A stretch of 6,763 nt of DNA from Magnetococcales bacterium. Its GTDB lineage: Bacteria; Pseudomonadota; Magnetococcia; Magnetococcales; DC0425bin3. The position numbers and the translations under genes are program-made. Under the pieces are notes generated by a model, which was not told the DNA's origin, ran no database searches, and was given only the letters and a program-made list of their open reading frames with translations. This document shows, one piece after another, positions 1-5,361 of the stretch (within the stretch, counting starts at the first letter, position 1; every line of letters begins with the position of its first letter). The stretch is from contig JADGCJ010000172.1 of the NCBI GenBank assembly GCA_015229045.1, forward strand, positions 1 to 6,763, given 5' to 3'.

Positions 1-41
1 TCTGCCCTTGACCCGCCAGGGAGCCAGCCCCCTGGACCCCG
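1..41 (+). repeat. 3' part of a GC-rich hairpin repeat, cut by the window edge
   Basis: The first 41 bases look like the second half of the GC-rich repeat seen elsewhere in the window. CCAGGG (16-21) can pair with CCCTGG (30-35), followed by ACCCC. Bases 23-41 are an exact 19-bp reverse-complement match to 2791-2809, inside the MITE-like element. The first half of the repeat would lie upstream of the window. Confidence 0.6.
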
Positions 42-43
42 TT

Positions 44-72
44 TTGACAGGTCCCGAATCACTACTCATGGT
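44..72 (+). promoter_or_regulatory. weak candidate promoter for the envelope-protein operon
   Basis: TTGACA at 44-49 is a perfect sigma70 -35 hexamer. With a 17-nt spacer the -10 would be CATGGT at 67-72, which matches only 3 of 6 consensus positions. It lies about 80 nt ahead of the first gene of the operon, directly after the hairpin repeat. The -35 alone could be chance. Confidence 0.22.
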
Positions 73-154
73 CCTCGAAAATCTCAAGTGCGATTGCCCT
101 GGGTGGGGTTCAGTTCCAGATTTTGTTGTCTCGTGGCATAGGGAGAATGCCGGC

Positions 155-799
155 ATGAGCATCATCAAGCCATCGACCTCTTTTTTATGGATCCTTTTGG
201 CAGGATCCCTGGCGGTCAACCCTCTCCAGGCGGCTGATCTGTCTCTCAGCATTGGTACGCACATCGGAGGGGACGAACATAGTCGTCATCATCGTCACCA
301 TCGCCATCACGGTCAGCACGATTCCTATCGATACAATCATCCCGGAAGTCCCATAACCCACTCCTCCGATTGGTACCGTGGTCACTGGGAACATGGTCGT
401 CACCATGGGCACAATGGATGGTGGTGGGTCGTTGGCCGGAATTGGCATCTTTTTCCCCGCGTGGTCTATCCCTATCCCGATCCCTACCTGCGACCGGAAG
501 TTGTCGTTGTTCGGCAGACTCCCTCTCCTCAGGTTGTTTATGTTTCGCAGCCGACAGCCTCGATGCCATCGCCTTTCGGGGTGCCATCAATCCCTTCGCT
601 GCCACCACCGTCGGCACTCCCGCCGATCTCTTCGTTGCCGCCTTCCCCACCACAGGAGGTCCAAAACCTGGCCCAGCAGACCCCATCCGGACAGATCTGC
701 CGCGACATTCAGACAACCATCGAGATCGATGGACTCAAGTACCCAGGCAAGGGGAGAGCCTGTCAGCAGCCGGATGGTTCCTGGCACCTGGCTCATTGA
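155..799 (+). CDS. exported His-rich, Pro-rich protein with a C-terminal surface-antigen-like motif
   Basis: This is a 214-aa protein of unknown function. The ATG at 155 is chosen because GGGAGA (141-146) sits 8 nt ahead of it and because translation then begins with a signal peptide: K5, a hydrophobic stretch 9-20, and likely cleavage after LQA (residue 26). Residues 42-55 and 79-86 are histidine clusters (HSRHHRHHRHHGQH, EHGRHHGH), followed by a Trp/Tyr-rich stretch (89-111) and a Pro/Ser-rich linker (122-168). The C-terminus (181-210) has two cysteines, C182 and C203, in the pattern CRDIQTTIEIDG...ACQQPDGSW. This resembles the short C-terminal domain found after glycine zippers in 17-kDa surface-antigen-like proteins. 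The His clusters suggest metal binding, which is inference. It is the first gene of a likely three-gene envelope operon. Confidence 0.8.
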   Translation: MSIIKPSTSFLWILLAGSLAVNPLQAADLSLSIGTHIGGDEHSRHHRHHRHHGQHDSYRYNHPGSPITHSSDWYRGHWEHGRHHGHNGWWWVVGRNWHLFPRVVYPYPDPYLRPEVVVVRQTPSPQVVYVSQPTASMPSPFGVPSIPSLPPPSALPPISSLPPSPPQEVQNLAQQTPSGQICRDIQTTIEIDGLKYPGKGRACQQPDGSWHLAH

Positions 800-837
800 T
801 ACACTCTCCGCGTTGACGCGAAAAGGATGGACTCTCT

Positions 838-1212
838 ATGAAAACAATGAAATGGATCCTGGTGTTGTGCGTGGTTCTCTCCGGCGTGGCCAGCACGAGC
901 GACGCCCGGGCGGAGTGGGGACACCACCACCGCCATCATTCACGGCTCAGTGTGGTTATCGGCGCTCCTTACTGGGGGGGGCCTTACTACTATCCCCCAA
1001 GCTACTACTACGCGCCACCGCCGGTGGTGATCGAGCGTCCGCCGGTTTATGTCCAGCAACCCGTTGTCGTTGCGGCTCCTCCGGCGCCAGCGCCCGCAGC
1101 AGCGGCCAATTACTGGTACTATTGCGCCGCAACGAGAGGTTACTACCCCTACGTCAAGGAGTGTCCCGACGGCTGGCAGAGAGTGACACCGCAACCACCC
1201 GGTCAACCTTGA
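838..1212 (+). CDS. small exported His/Tyr/Pro-rich protein
   Basis: This is a 124-aa protein with no assigned function. The signal peptide covers residues 1-25 (MKTMKW, hydrophobic 7-18, cleavage after DARA). The mature protein opens with GHHHRHH (28-34), then a Tyr/Pro/Gly-rich segment (44-62), a Val/Pro/Ala-rich segment (62-90), and a conserved-looking tail YWYYCAATRGYYPYVKECPDGW (92-113) with C96 and C109. Similar YYC...GYYPYV..CP.GW tails occur in small hypothetical secreted proteins of proteobacteria (recalled, not searched). AAGGA at 823-827 lies 10 nt ahead of ATG 838; an in-frame ATG at 847 would sit too far from it. It starts 38 nt after the previous gene, so co-transcription is likely. 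The two cysteines may form a disulphide in the periplasm. Confidence 0.8.
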   Translation: MKTMKWILVLCVVLSGVASTSDARAEWGHHHRHHSRLSVVIGAPYWGGPYYYPPSYYYAPPPVVIERPPVYVQQPVVVAAPPAPAPAAAANYWYYCAATRGYYPYVKECPDGWQRVTPQPPGQP

Positions 1213-1231
1213 GTTGCAGAAGGATTTTGCC

Positions 1232-1792
1232 ATGAGAGGATCCCTTCTTTTTCCGCCGGTGCTGTTGATTTTGCCGTTGCTGGCCGGATGCGCTTTCGCG
1301 CCGAGCGGACCAAGCATCCTGGCCATGCCCAGGAGTGGTCGCAGCTTTGACCAGTTCCGTGTCGACGATGCCGACTGCCGCTCCTACGCCCAGCTCCAGT
1401 CGGGAGGCTCCGGAGCGATCGATCCCGGCGTGGCCAGCGCCGCTGTCGGTACGGTTGTGGGTGCCGTCGCCGGAGCAGCCATCAACGGGCATCGCGGGGC
1501 TGGTGTTGGTGCCGGGGCTGGATTGCTGGCCGGCAGCCTCTTTGGCCTTGAGTCGAACCACAATTCAGCCTATGTGGCCCAGCGCAGCTACGATCATGCC
1601 TACATCCAGTGCATGTATGCCAAGGGACACCAGGTGCCGGTTCCTGTCGGCGTTGTGCAGAGTCTCCCCATGCCGACCTACCAGATCAATTCGACGCCAT
1701 CGGGTGTTGGTTATCCGCCGCCGCCCCCGTCGGATGACGCGATGCCACCTCCTCCTCCGGGTTACACGACACCACCACCGCTGTATCCGTGA
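1232..1792 (+). CDS. glycine-zipper outer-membrane lipoprotein
   Basis: This is a 186-aa predicted lipoprotein. The lipobox is LLAGC with C20 as the lipidated residue, after hydrophobic residues 5-19. Residues 38-58 (FDQFRVDDADCRSYAQ) precede a glycine zipper at 66-105, where Gly/Ala recur every 3-4 residues as in membrane-inserting glycine-zipper proteins. The motif QRSYDHAYIQCMYAKG (117-132) is typical of proteins annotated as 'glycine zipper family protein'. The tail (160-186) is proline-rich with PPPPP runs. The ATG at 1232 is chosen because AGAAGGA (1218-1224) is 7 nt upstream; a TTG at 1214 is in frame but lies before that ribosome binding site. It starts 19 nt after the preceding gene. 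Its role is likely structural in the envelope; the exact function is unknown. Confidence 0.85.
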   Translation: MRGSLLFPPVLLILPLLAGCAFAPSGPSILAMPRSGRSFDQFRVDDADCRSYAQLQSGGSGAIDPGVASAAVGTVVGAVAGAAINGHRGAGVGAGAGLLAGSLFGLESNHNSAYVAQRSYDHAYIQCMYAKGHQVPVPVGVVQSLPMPTYQINSTPSGVGYPPPPPSDDAMPPPPPGYTTPPPLYP

Positions 1793-1810
1793 GAATACCT
1801 TGAACCTTTC

Positions 1811-1836
1811 AACCGTGTCTGTCTTGGGATACGTCG
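1811..1836 (+). repeat. partial copy of an AT-rich leader repeat in a gene-free gap
   Basis: These 26 bases match 3965-3990 at 22 of 26 positions, and all four differences are transitions. At 3965 the sequence begins the leader in front of the GC-rich array. Here it stands alone, 18 nt after the lipoprotein stop codon. The rest of the 229-bp gap (1793-2021) shows no convincing gene, promoter or terminator. Confidence 0.4.
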
Positions 1837-2021
1837 TTGGCCCGGTCTTTGCATCTCGATCTCCGGACCACGATCGACGCACAGCGGCGGCTCTTGTGCA
1901 ACGGGACCGTACTCCCTGAAATGCAACCGTGGGCTGGTGCCGCCCTCCGTGCTGTGGTGATCCGATCAGGAATCGAAACCCCCGGCATGTCCCTGCCCAC
2001 AACCAGCCAGAAAGTGCCCGC

Positions 2022-2618
2022 ATGAGCGAGAGCCTGGAGATACGCCCACCGGCCATACAGGTACAGTCGTCACCGCAAAGCTTTCACGACCTGACCGCAG
2101 AGATCACCGGGCATTTCCTCGAGGCCATGGAGCTGCGCACCGGACTGGTTCTCAACGTGGCCCGGCGTGTCACCATCCTCATGCGTGCCACCATGCTCTA
2201 CTTCGGCCTGCTCGGGGTTCTGCTCAGCGTGATCATTCACATCCTGACCATCCAGATGGGCGATCTCATCTCCACCGTGGAGATCATCAACCGGCACTTC
2301 ACCCAGATGACCAAAGACATGGGGACCATGCAACGCGAGGTCAGTGCCATCGGCGCCAAGGTACACACCATGCCGGTCATCACCGCAGAAGTGGTCAAGA
2401 TGCAGGAGTCGATGCAGCGCCTCGGCACCAGCGCCGAATCCATCAGCACCCTGATGAACGGCATCACCCTCAATATCGGCCAGATCAATGGCGATGTCAG
2501 CCGGATGTCCTACACCTTCCAGGCGATGGACCATGAGGTTTCCGGGATCGGGATGGGGGTCAACCGCATGTCGACGCCCATGAAAATGTTCAACTCCATC
2601 ATGCCGGTACCACGCTAG
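2022..2618 (+). CDS. membrane-anchored Met-rich coiled-coil protein (paralogue 1)
   Basis: This is a 198-aa protein without a recognised domain. An N-terminal region of about 55 residues ends in basic residues (R48, R49, R55). One transmembrane helix follows (about 57-78), then a mostly helical C-terminal domain (79-190). That domain has Met and hydrophobic residues at short regular intervals alternating with polar ones, for example MTKDMGTMQREVSAIG and GQINGDVSRMS. The positive-inside rule puts the N-terminus in the cytoplasm and the C-terminal domain in the periplasm. From MPVIT (117-121) onward it aligns with the protein encoded at 2972-3670, which has MPEIS in the same place, so the two are divergent paralogues. 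The ATG at 2022 is preferred, but its ribosome binding site is weak (AGAAAG); a GTG at 1929 would add a non-hydrophobic Cys/Pro/Arg-rich extension that looks non-coding. Function is unknown. Confidence 0.72.
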   Translation: MSESLEIRPPAIQVQSSPQSFHDLTAEITGHFLEAMELRTGLVLNVARRVTILMRATMLYFGLLGVLLSVIIHILTIQMGDLISTVEIINRHFTQMTKDMGTMQREVSAIGAKVHTMPVITAEVVKMQESMQRLGTSAESISTLMNGITLNIGQINGDVSRMSYTFQAMDHEVSGIGMGVNRMSTPMKMFNSIMPVPR

Positions 2619-2745
2619 ATTGTGTCCATTTTGAAACGTGTGGTTTCTTCGTGGTCAAGAAAAGTGTTGATATGAAAGGCTTTATTGGGGCTTCGCCCCG
2701 GACCCCATCAGGAAGAGCACAGCCCTTCCTGGACCATCCCAGTCT
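2619..2745 (+). repeat. AT-rich leader plus GC-rich hairpin repeat
   Basis: A leader (2619-2683) starts straight after the stop codon. It can fold through TTTCTT (2644-2649) and AAGAAA (2657-2662), and aligns with 3965-4030 at a constant offset of 1347 bases. The GC-rich part follows: GGGGCTTCGCCCC (2687-2699), a GGACCCCAT linker, then a second hairpin pairing CAGGAAG with CTTCCTG, and GGACC. The order 'short hairpin, ACCCCA linker, variable hairpin, GGAC' recurs in the other repeats of the window. Repeats of this style are common in several proteobacterial genomes (recalled). Confidence 0.6.
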
Positions 2746-2763
2746 TTCAACAGTCAAAAAATT

Positions 2764-2934
2764 GTAACTATTCAGCACCCGGCAACGAATCGGGGTCCAG
2801 GGGGCTGGCGACCGGACAGGTCCAGGACAGAGTCCTGGCAGGTCCAGGACAGAGTCCTGGTGGGGTTCGGGGCGAAGCCCTGACAAAGGCTTTCATGTCC
2901 AGGCCTTTCTTGGGGGGGGGTACTGAATAGTTAC
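2764..2934 (+). mobile_element. MITE-like element A with IS66-like ends
   Basis: This 171-bp non-coding element has 17-bp terminal inverted repeats with one mismatch: GTAACTATTCAGCACCC (2764-2780) and GGGTACTGAATAGTTAC (2918-2934). AAAAAATT occurs directly outside both ends (2756-2763 and 2935-2942), which looks like an 8-bp target duplication. The interior holds an inverted copy of the GC-rich hairpin repeat and two tandem 22-bp palindromic units. IS66-family elements are known for ends beginning GTAA and 8-bp duplications, so mobilisation in trans by such a transposase is inferred. It sits between the two coiled-coil genes, 37 bp ahead of the second. A run of nine G (2912-2920) lies near its right end. 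Caveat: the duplicated octamer is low complexity. Confidence 0.72.
2817..2860 (+). repeat. two perfect tandem copies of a 22-bp palindromic unit
   Basis: Bases 2817-2838 and 2839-2860 are identical. Each contains CCAGGAC-AGA-GTCCTGG, a perfect 7-bp stem with a 3-nt loop. The homologous element at 3824-3946 carries only one copy, so the unit varies in number between element copies. Confidence 0.85.
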
Positions 2935-2971
2935 AAAAAATTATGCATCTCGAAGTGGATTCGGTTTGGCC

Positions 2972-3670
2972 ATGGATGAACCAACGCATGACACCTTGTC
3001 AAAGGACAGCCTTGTGACAGATCAGGTTGCCGCAAACGCAGCGTCGACGACAGGCGCAGCGATGCGCAAAGAGTCGCCGGACCGTGTCGTCGCTGCGGAT
3101 CAAACCCCCGCCGATGCCCATTTGCTCTCCGCCATCGAAGGGGTACGCGACAGTATTCGTGGCTTCAATACCCACATGCGCGAACTCGACGCGAGGGGGA
3201 GCAGGATCGCACGACGCACCTCCCTGGTGATTCACGGTGTGCTCGTGCTGCTGTTGCTGCAGGCGCTCTTCATTGGCTACCAGATCTCCGGCATGTCCGG
3301 GATCATGGAGGTGATGTTGAAAAACATGGAGACCATGTACTCCTTCTTCGGACAAGTGACCCATCAGGTCGAAGGGTTGACAAAAGATGTCTCTGGGATG
3401 AACACGGATATTTCCGGCATGCCCGAGATATCGGAGCGCATGGTGCGCATCAATCATTCTGTCGCTGCCATGACGGACAACATCGAGCTGGTTGCGGGAA
3501 ACCTGCAGTACATGAACGACAGCGTCAGCTCGATCAACCTGGGCGTCAATAATATGTCCCGTCGTTTTGGTCATCTCACCTTCAATGTTGGCCGCATGAA
3601 TCGGGACGTCTATCAAATGTCTCGCCCTTCGGGCATGATGACACCCATGGGAAATTTTCCCTTTCCATGA
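2972..3670 (+). CDS. membrane-anchored Met-rich coiled-coil protein (paralogue 2)
   Basis: This is a 232-aa protein of unknown function. A polar N-terminal region (1-78) ends in the basic stretch RIARR (78-82). A transmembrane helix follows (about 84-104), then a helical domain rich in Met, Asn and Ser (105-220) with a recurring pattern such as KDVSGMNTDISGM, SSINLGVNNMS and NVGRMNRDVYQMSRP. The predicted topology is N-terminus inside, C-terminal domain in the periplasm. MPEIS (150-154) and the sequence after it align with the paralogue encoded at 2022-2618. The ATG at 2972 is preferred; a TTG at 2966 would sit 6 nt from AAGTGGA (2953-2959) and add only two residues. Because element A lies just upstream, the gene's promoter is either inside that element or in the 37 bp after it. 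An envelope scaffold or sensor accessory role is possible but unproven. Confidence 0.72.
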   Translation: MDEPTHDTLSKDSLVTDQVAANAASTTGAAMRKESPDRVVAADQTPADAHLLSAIEGVRDSIRGFNTHMRELDARGSRIARRTSLVIHGVLVLLLLQALFIGYQISGMSGIMEVMLKNMETMYSFFGQVTHQVEGLTKDVSGMNTDISGMPEISERMVRINHSVAAMTDNIELVAGNLQYMNDSVSSINLGVNNMSRRFGHLTFNVGRMNRDVYQMSRPSGMMTPMGNFPFP

Positions 3671-3694
3671 TCTCTTTGTACAGACCAGGTTTTT

Positions 3695-3713
3695 GCTGCG
3701 AAAGTGACGCAGC
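3695..3713. other. small perfect hairpin after the coiled-coil gene
   Basis: GCTGCG (3695-3700) and CGCAGC (3708-3713) form a 6-bp stem with a 7-nt loop, 24 nt after the stop codon. No T tract follows on either strand, so it is not a typical intrinsic terminator. It may still protect the 3' end of the transcript. Bases 3714-3823 show nothing further. Confidence 0.35.
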
Positions 3714-3823
3714 GACTCTCATGACCGGAGGGTGGAGGGGGGCTCTTCCCATCCGTGAAGGTTGGCTGGCAGGGCCATCGCATTTGAAACTGACACGCCC
3801 GAGGCCATGATCGCTTTTTGGCA

Positions 3824-3946
3824 TCGGGGTCCAAGGGGGCCGGCGACCGGACAGGTCCAGGACAGAGTCCTGGTGGGGTTCGGGGCGAAGCCCTGATAAA
3901 GGCTTTCATGTCCAGGCCTTTCTTGAGGGGGTACCTGGACAGTTAC
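3824..3946 (+). mobile_element. MITE-like element B, right end only
   Basis: This segment aligns along its whole length with the right-hand part of element A (2790-2934), apart from one fewer 22-bp unit and small indels. It ends in GGGGGTACCTGGACAGTTAC, whose complement starts GTAACTGTCCAGG like the other element ends. No matching left terminal repeat is visible upstream, and the octamer after the right end (AATATTCC) has no partner, so this looks like a decayed or truncated copy. It lies between convergent genes and contains no gene of its own. Confidence 0.62.
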
Positions 3947-3964
3947 AATATTCCAACAAAGTTA

Positions 3965-4030
3965 AACCGCGTCTGCTCTGGGATACGTCGCTTTTTCGTG
4001 ATCGAGAAAAAGAGTGACATAAAAGATTTT
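3965..4030 (+). repeat. AT-rich leader in front of the GC-rich array
   Basis: The first 26 bases resemble 1811-1836, and the whole segment aligns with 2618-2683 at a fixed offset. CTTTTTC (3991-3997) and GAAAAAG (4006-4012) form a 7-bp stem. In both places the leader ends in AAAG.NTTTTATT and runs straight into GGGGCTTCGCCCC, so leader and GC-rich part appear to travel together. Confidence 0.5.
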
Positions 4031-4194
4031 ATTGGGGCTTCGCCCCAAGTCCCATTGGGGCTTCGCCCCAAGCCCCATTGGGGCTTCGCCCCAAGCCCCA
4101 CCAGAACATGAAAGATTTTGTTGGGGCTTCGCCCCAAACCCCATTGGGGCTTCGCCCCAAACCCCATTGGGGCTTCGCCCCAAACCCCACCAAG
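4017..4194 (+). repeat. two 89-bp blocks of three 23-bp GGGGCTTCGCCCC units
   Basis: Six 23-bp units lie at 4031, 4054 and 4077 (block 1) and at 4120, 4143 and 4166 (block 2). Each carries ATTGGGGCTTCGCCCC or GTTGGGGCTTCGCCCC, whose core GGGGC-TTC-GCCCC is a perfect 5-bp hairpin. Both blocks begin with ACAT(A/G)AAAGATTTT and end with CCCCACCA, so block 2 is a diverged copy of block 1 shifted by 89 bases. Linkers are AAGTCCC or AAGCCCC in block 1 and only AAACCCC in block 2. There are no unique spacers, so this is not a CRISPR. The array fills the gap between convergent genes. Confidence 0.85.
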
Positions 4195-4219
4195 GGGGCA
4201 GGCGGAGCCTCCCCCTTGG
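4190..4219. other. strong 13-bp hairpin closing the array
   Basis: CCAAGGGGG (4190-4198) pairs with CCCCCTTGG (4211-4219). Inside it, AGGC (4200-4203) pairs with GCCT (4207-4210), leaving one bulged C and a GGA loop. This is the 'variable hairpin' position of the repeat family, followed as usual by GGATCCCCC. It could block transcription from either convergent gene. Confidence 0.6.
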
Positions 4220-4240
4220 ATCCCCCAACCACTTTTAATA

Positions 4241-4268
4241 ATAAAAAATTTTATTGGGGCTTCGCCCC
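4241..4268 (-). terminator. terminator-like hairpin after prfA
   Basis: Read on the minus strand, the hairpin GGGGC-GAA-GCCCC (4268-4256) begins 5 nt after the prfA stop codon and is followed by AATAAAATTTTTTAT. The stem is short but all G/C. The T tract starts 7 nt after it, later than in a textbook terminator. A repeat unit seems to have taken the place of the native 3' end. Confidence 0.45.
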
Positions 4269-4273
4269 GATTT

Positions 4274-5359
4274 TCAGGCATCCTCACCCAAACGACTCAA
4301 CAATTCGGCCTGATGATGTGTGGCCAAAGCATCCACCACCTCGGCCAGATCCCCGGCCAAAATGGCGTCCAGCTTGTGCAACGTCAGATTGATACGATGG
4401 TCGGTAAGGCGGTTTTGGGGAAAATTATAGGTGCGTATGCGTTCGGAACGATCCCCCGAACCCACCTGGGTACGACGCTGCCGGGAGCGCTCGTCGTCGG
4501 CGGCCTGTTGTTCCCGGTCGTAGAGACGGGCGGTCAACACCTTCATGGCCTTGACCTTGTTCTTGTGCTGTGATTTTTCATCCTGACAGGTCACCACAAG
4601 ACCCGTGGGCAGATGGGTGATGCGCACGGCGGAGTCGGTGGTGTTGACGCTCTGCCCGCCCGGACCCGAAGAACGATAGACATCGATGCGCAAATCTTTC
4701 TCTTCCACGGTGACATCGACAGCGCTGGCTTCGGGCAGAATGGCCACCGTGCAAGCCGACGTATGGATGCGCCCCCCCGCCTCGGTGGTGGGAACCCGCT
4801 GCACCCGATGCACCCCGGATTCAAATTTGAAGGTGGAGTAGGCAGCGTGACCCGATACCATGGCAATCACCTCGCGCATTCCCCCCAGAGCCGTGGGATT
4901 GGTCGACAAAATCTCCACGCGCCAGCCACGCGATTCGGCAAAACGGCTGTACATGCGAAAAAGGTCGGCGGCAAACAGGGCTGCCTCTTCTCCACCCGTG
5001 CCGGCGCGAATTTCCAGAATGACGTTCTTGTCATCGTGGGGATCGGCAGGGATCAACATGAGGCGCAACTGTCCCAGATGGTTTTCCAGACGATGTTTGA
5101 TGGCATCGGTCTCTTCACGAGCCATTTGGCGCAGTTCGGGGTCAGAGGAGGGGTCGGCGAGAATGGCCTCCGTTTCCTGGGCCTCCTGGTGCAGTTGCTG
5201 ATACGCCCGCCAGCTCTCCACCACGGGATCCAATTCGGAAAACTCCTTGCTGCAACGGGCAAAAAGGGTCGAATCGGCCATGGTGGAGGGTTGGCCAAGA
5301 CGATCTGCCAATTCGGCGTGGCGCCGTGCCATGACGGTGAGTTGGTCAAACAGGGCCAT
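4274..5359 (-). CDS. prfA: peptide chain release factor 1 (RF1)
   Basis: RF1 reads UAA and UAG stop codons in the ribosomal A site and triggers hydrolysis of peptidyl-tRNA. The 361-aa length matches the family (about 360). Visible landmarks are the N-terminal helical domain (1-100), the [15 protein letters not shown] segment (116-130), the stop-codon recognition motif P-x-T as PTT (190-192) within [19 protein letters not shown], and the catalytic GGQ (234-236) in [17 protein letters not shown]. The C-terminal [13 protein letters not shown] block (311-323) is also typical. PTT rather than the release factor 2 type SPF identifies it as RF1. ATG 5359 is chosen because GGAG (5368-5365) lies 5 nt ahead; an in-frame GTG at 5365 would have no room for a binding site. 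It follows hemA by 2 nt, so the pair is co-transcribed and probably translationally coupled. The expected neighbour prmC, which methylates the GGQ glutamine, is not downstream. Confidence 0.97.
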   Translation of the reverse strand: MALFDQLTVMARRHAELADRLGQPSTMADSTLFARCSKEFSELDPVVESWRAYQQLHQEAQETEAILADPSSDPELRQMAREETDAIKHRLENHLGQLRLMLIPADPHDDKNVILEIRAGTGGEEAALFAADLFRMYSRFAESRGWRVEILSTNPTALGGMREVIAMVSGHAAYSTFKFESGVHRVQRVPTTEAGGRIHTSACTVAILPEASAVDVTVEEKDLRIDVYRSSGPGGQSVNTTDSAVRITHLPTGLVVTCQDEKSQHKNKVKAMKVLTARLYDREQQAADDERSRQRRTQVGSGDRSERIRTYNFPQNRLTDHRINLTLHKLDAILAGDLAEVVDALATHHQAELLSRLGEDA

Positions 5360-5361
5360 GG

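Noticed and set aside
246..716. 156-aa minus-strand ORF opposite the His-rich gene
   Set aside because: It is antisense to a gene with a good start, signal peptide and C-terminal motif; its Asp-rich run is just the complement of the His codons.
1837..2025. 62-aa ORF ending in an ATGA overlap with the coiled-coil gene start
   Set aside because: The overlap looks like translational coupling, but the start is a TTG without a ribosome binding site and the protein shows no domain or signal. Chance is the simpler reading.
2672..2767. 31-aa ORF starting MKGFIGASPRTP, with similar starts at 4108, 6748 and, on the minus strand, 3909
   Set aside because: The MK.F..ASP pattern follows from nucleotide repeat identity. 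The copy at 4019 has lost the ATG (ATA), downstream reading differs in each copy, and one runs antisense into a real gene.
3695..3713. Intrinsic terminator of the coiled-coil gene at 2972-3670
   Set aside because: The hairpin is followed by GACTCTC on the plus strand and by AAAAA on the minus strand, so there is no T tract in either direction.
3786..3795. Decayed left end of element B (GAAACTGACA)
   Set aside because: Only 7 of 10 positions match the element end, the distance to the conserved interior is wrong by about 12 bases, and no target duplication pairs with the right flank.
4017..4194. CRISPR array
   Set aside because: The 23-bp units are directly joined, with no unique spacers, and no cas gene is present in the window.
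3943..4392. Several ORFs rich in GLRPKPH, GFAPNP and GEAPMGFGAKPQ
   Set aside because: They are translations of the 23-bp array in several frames on both strands and run into the antisense of prfA. No ribosome binding sites support them.
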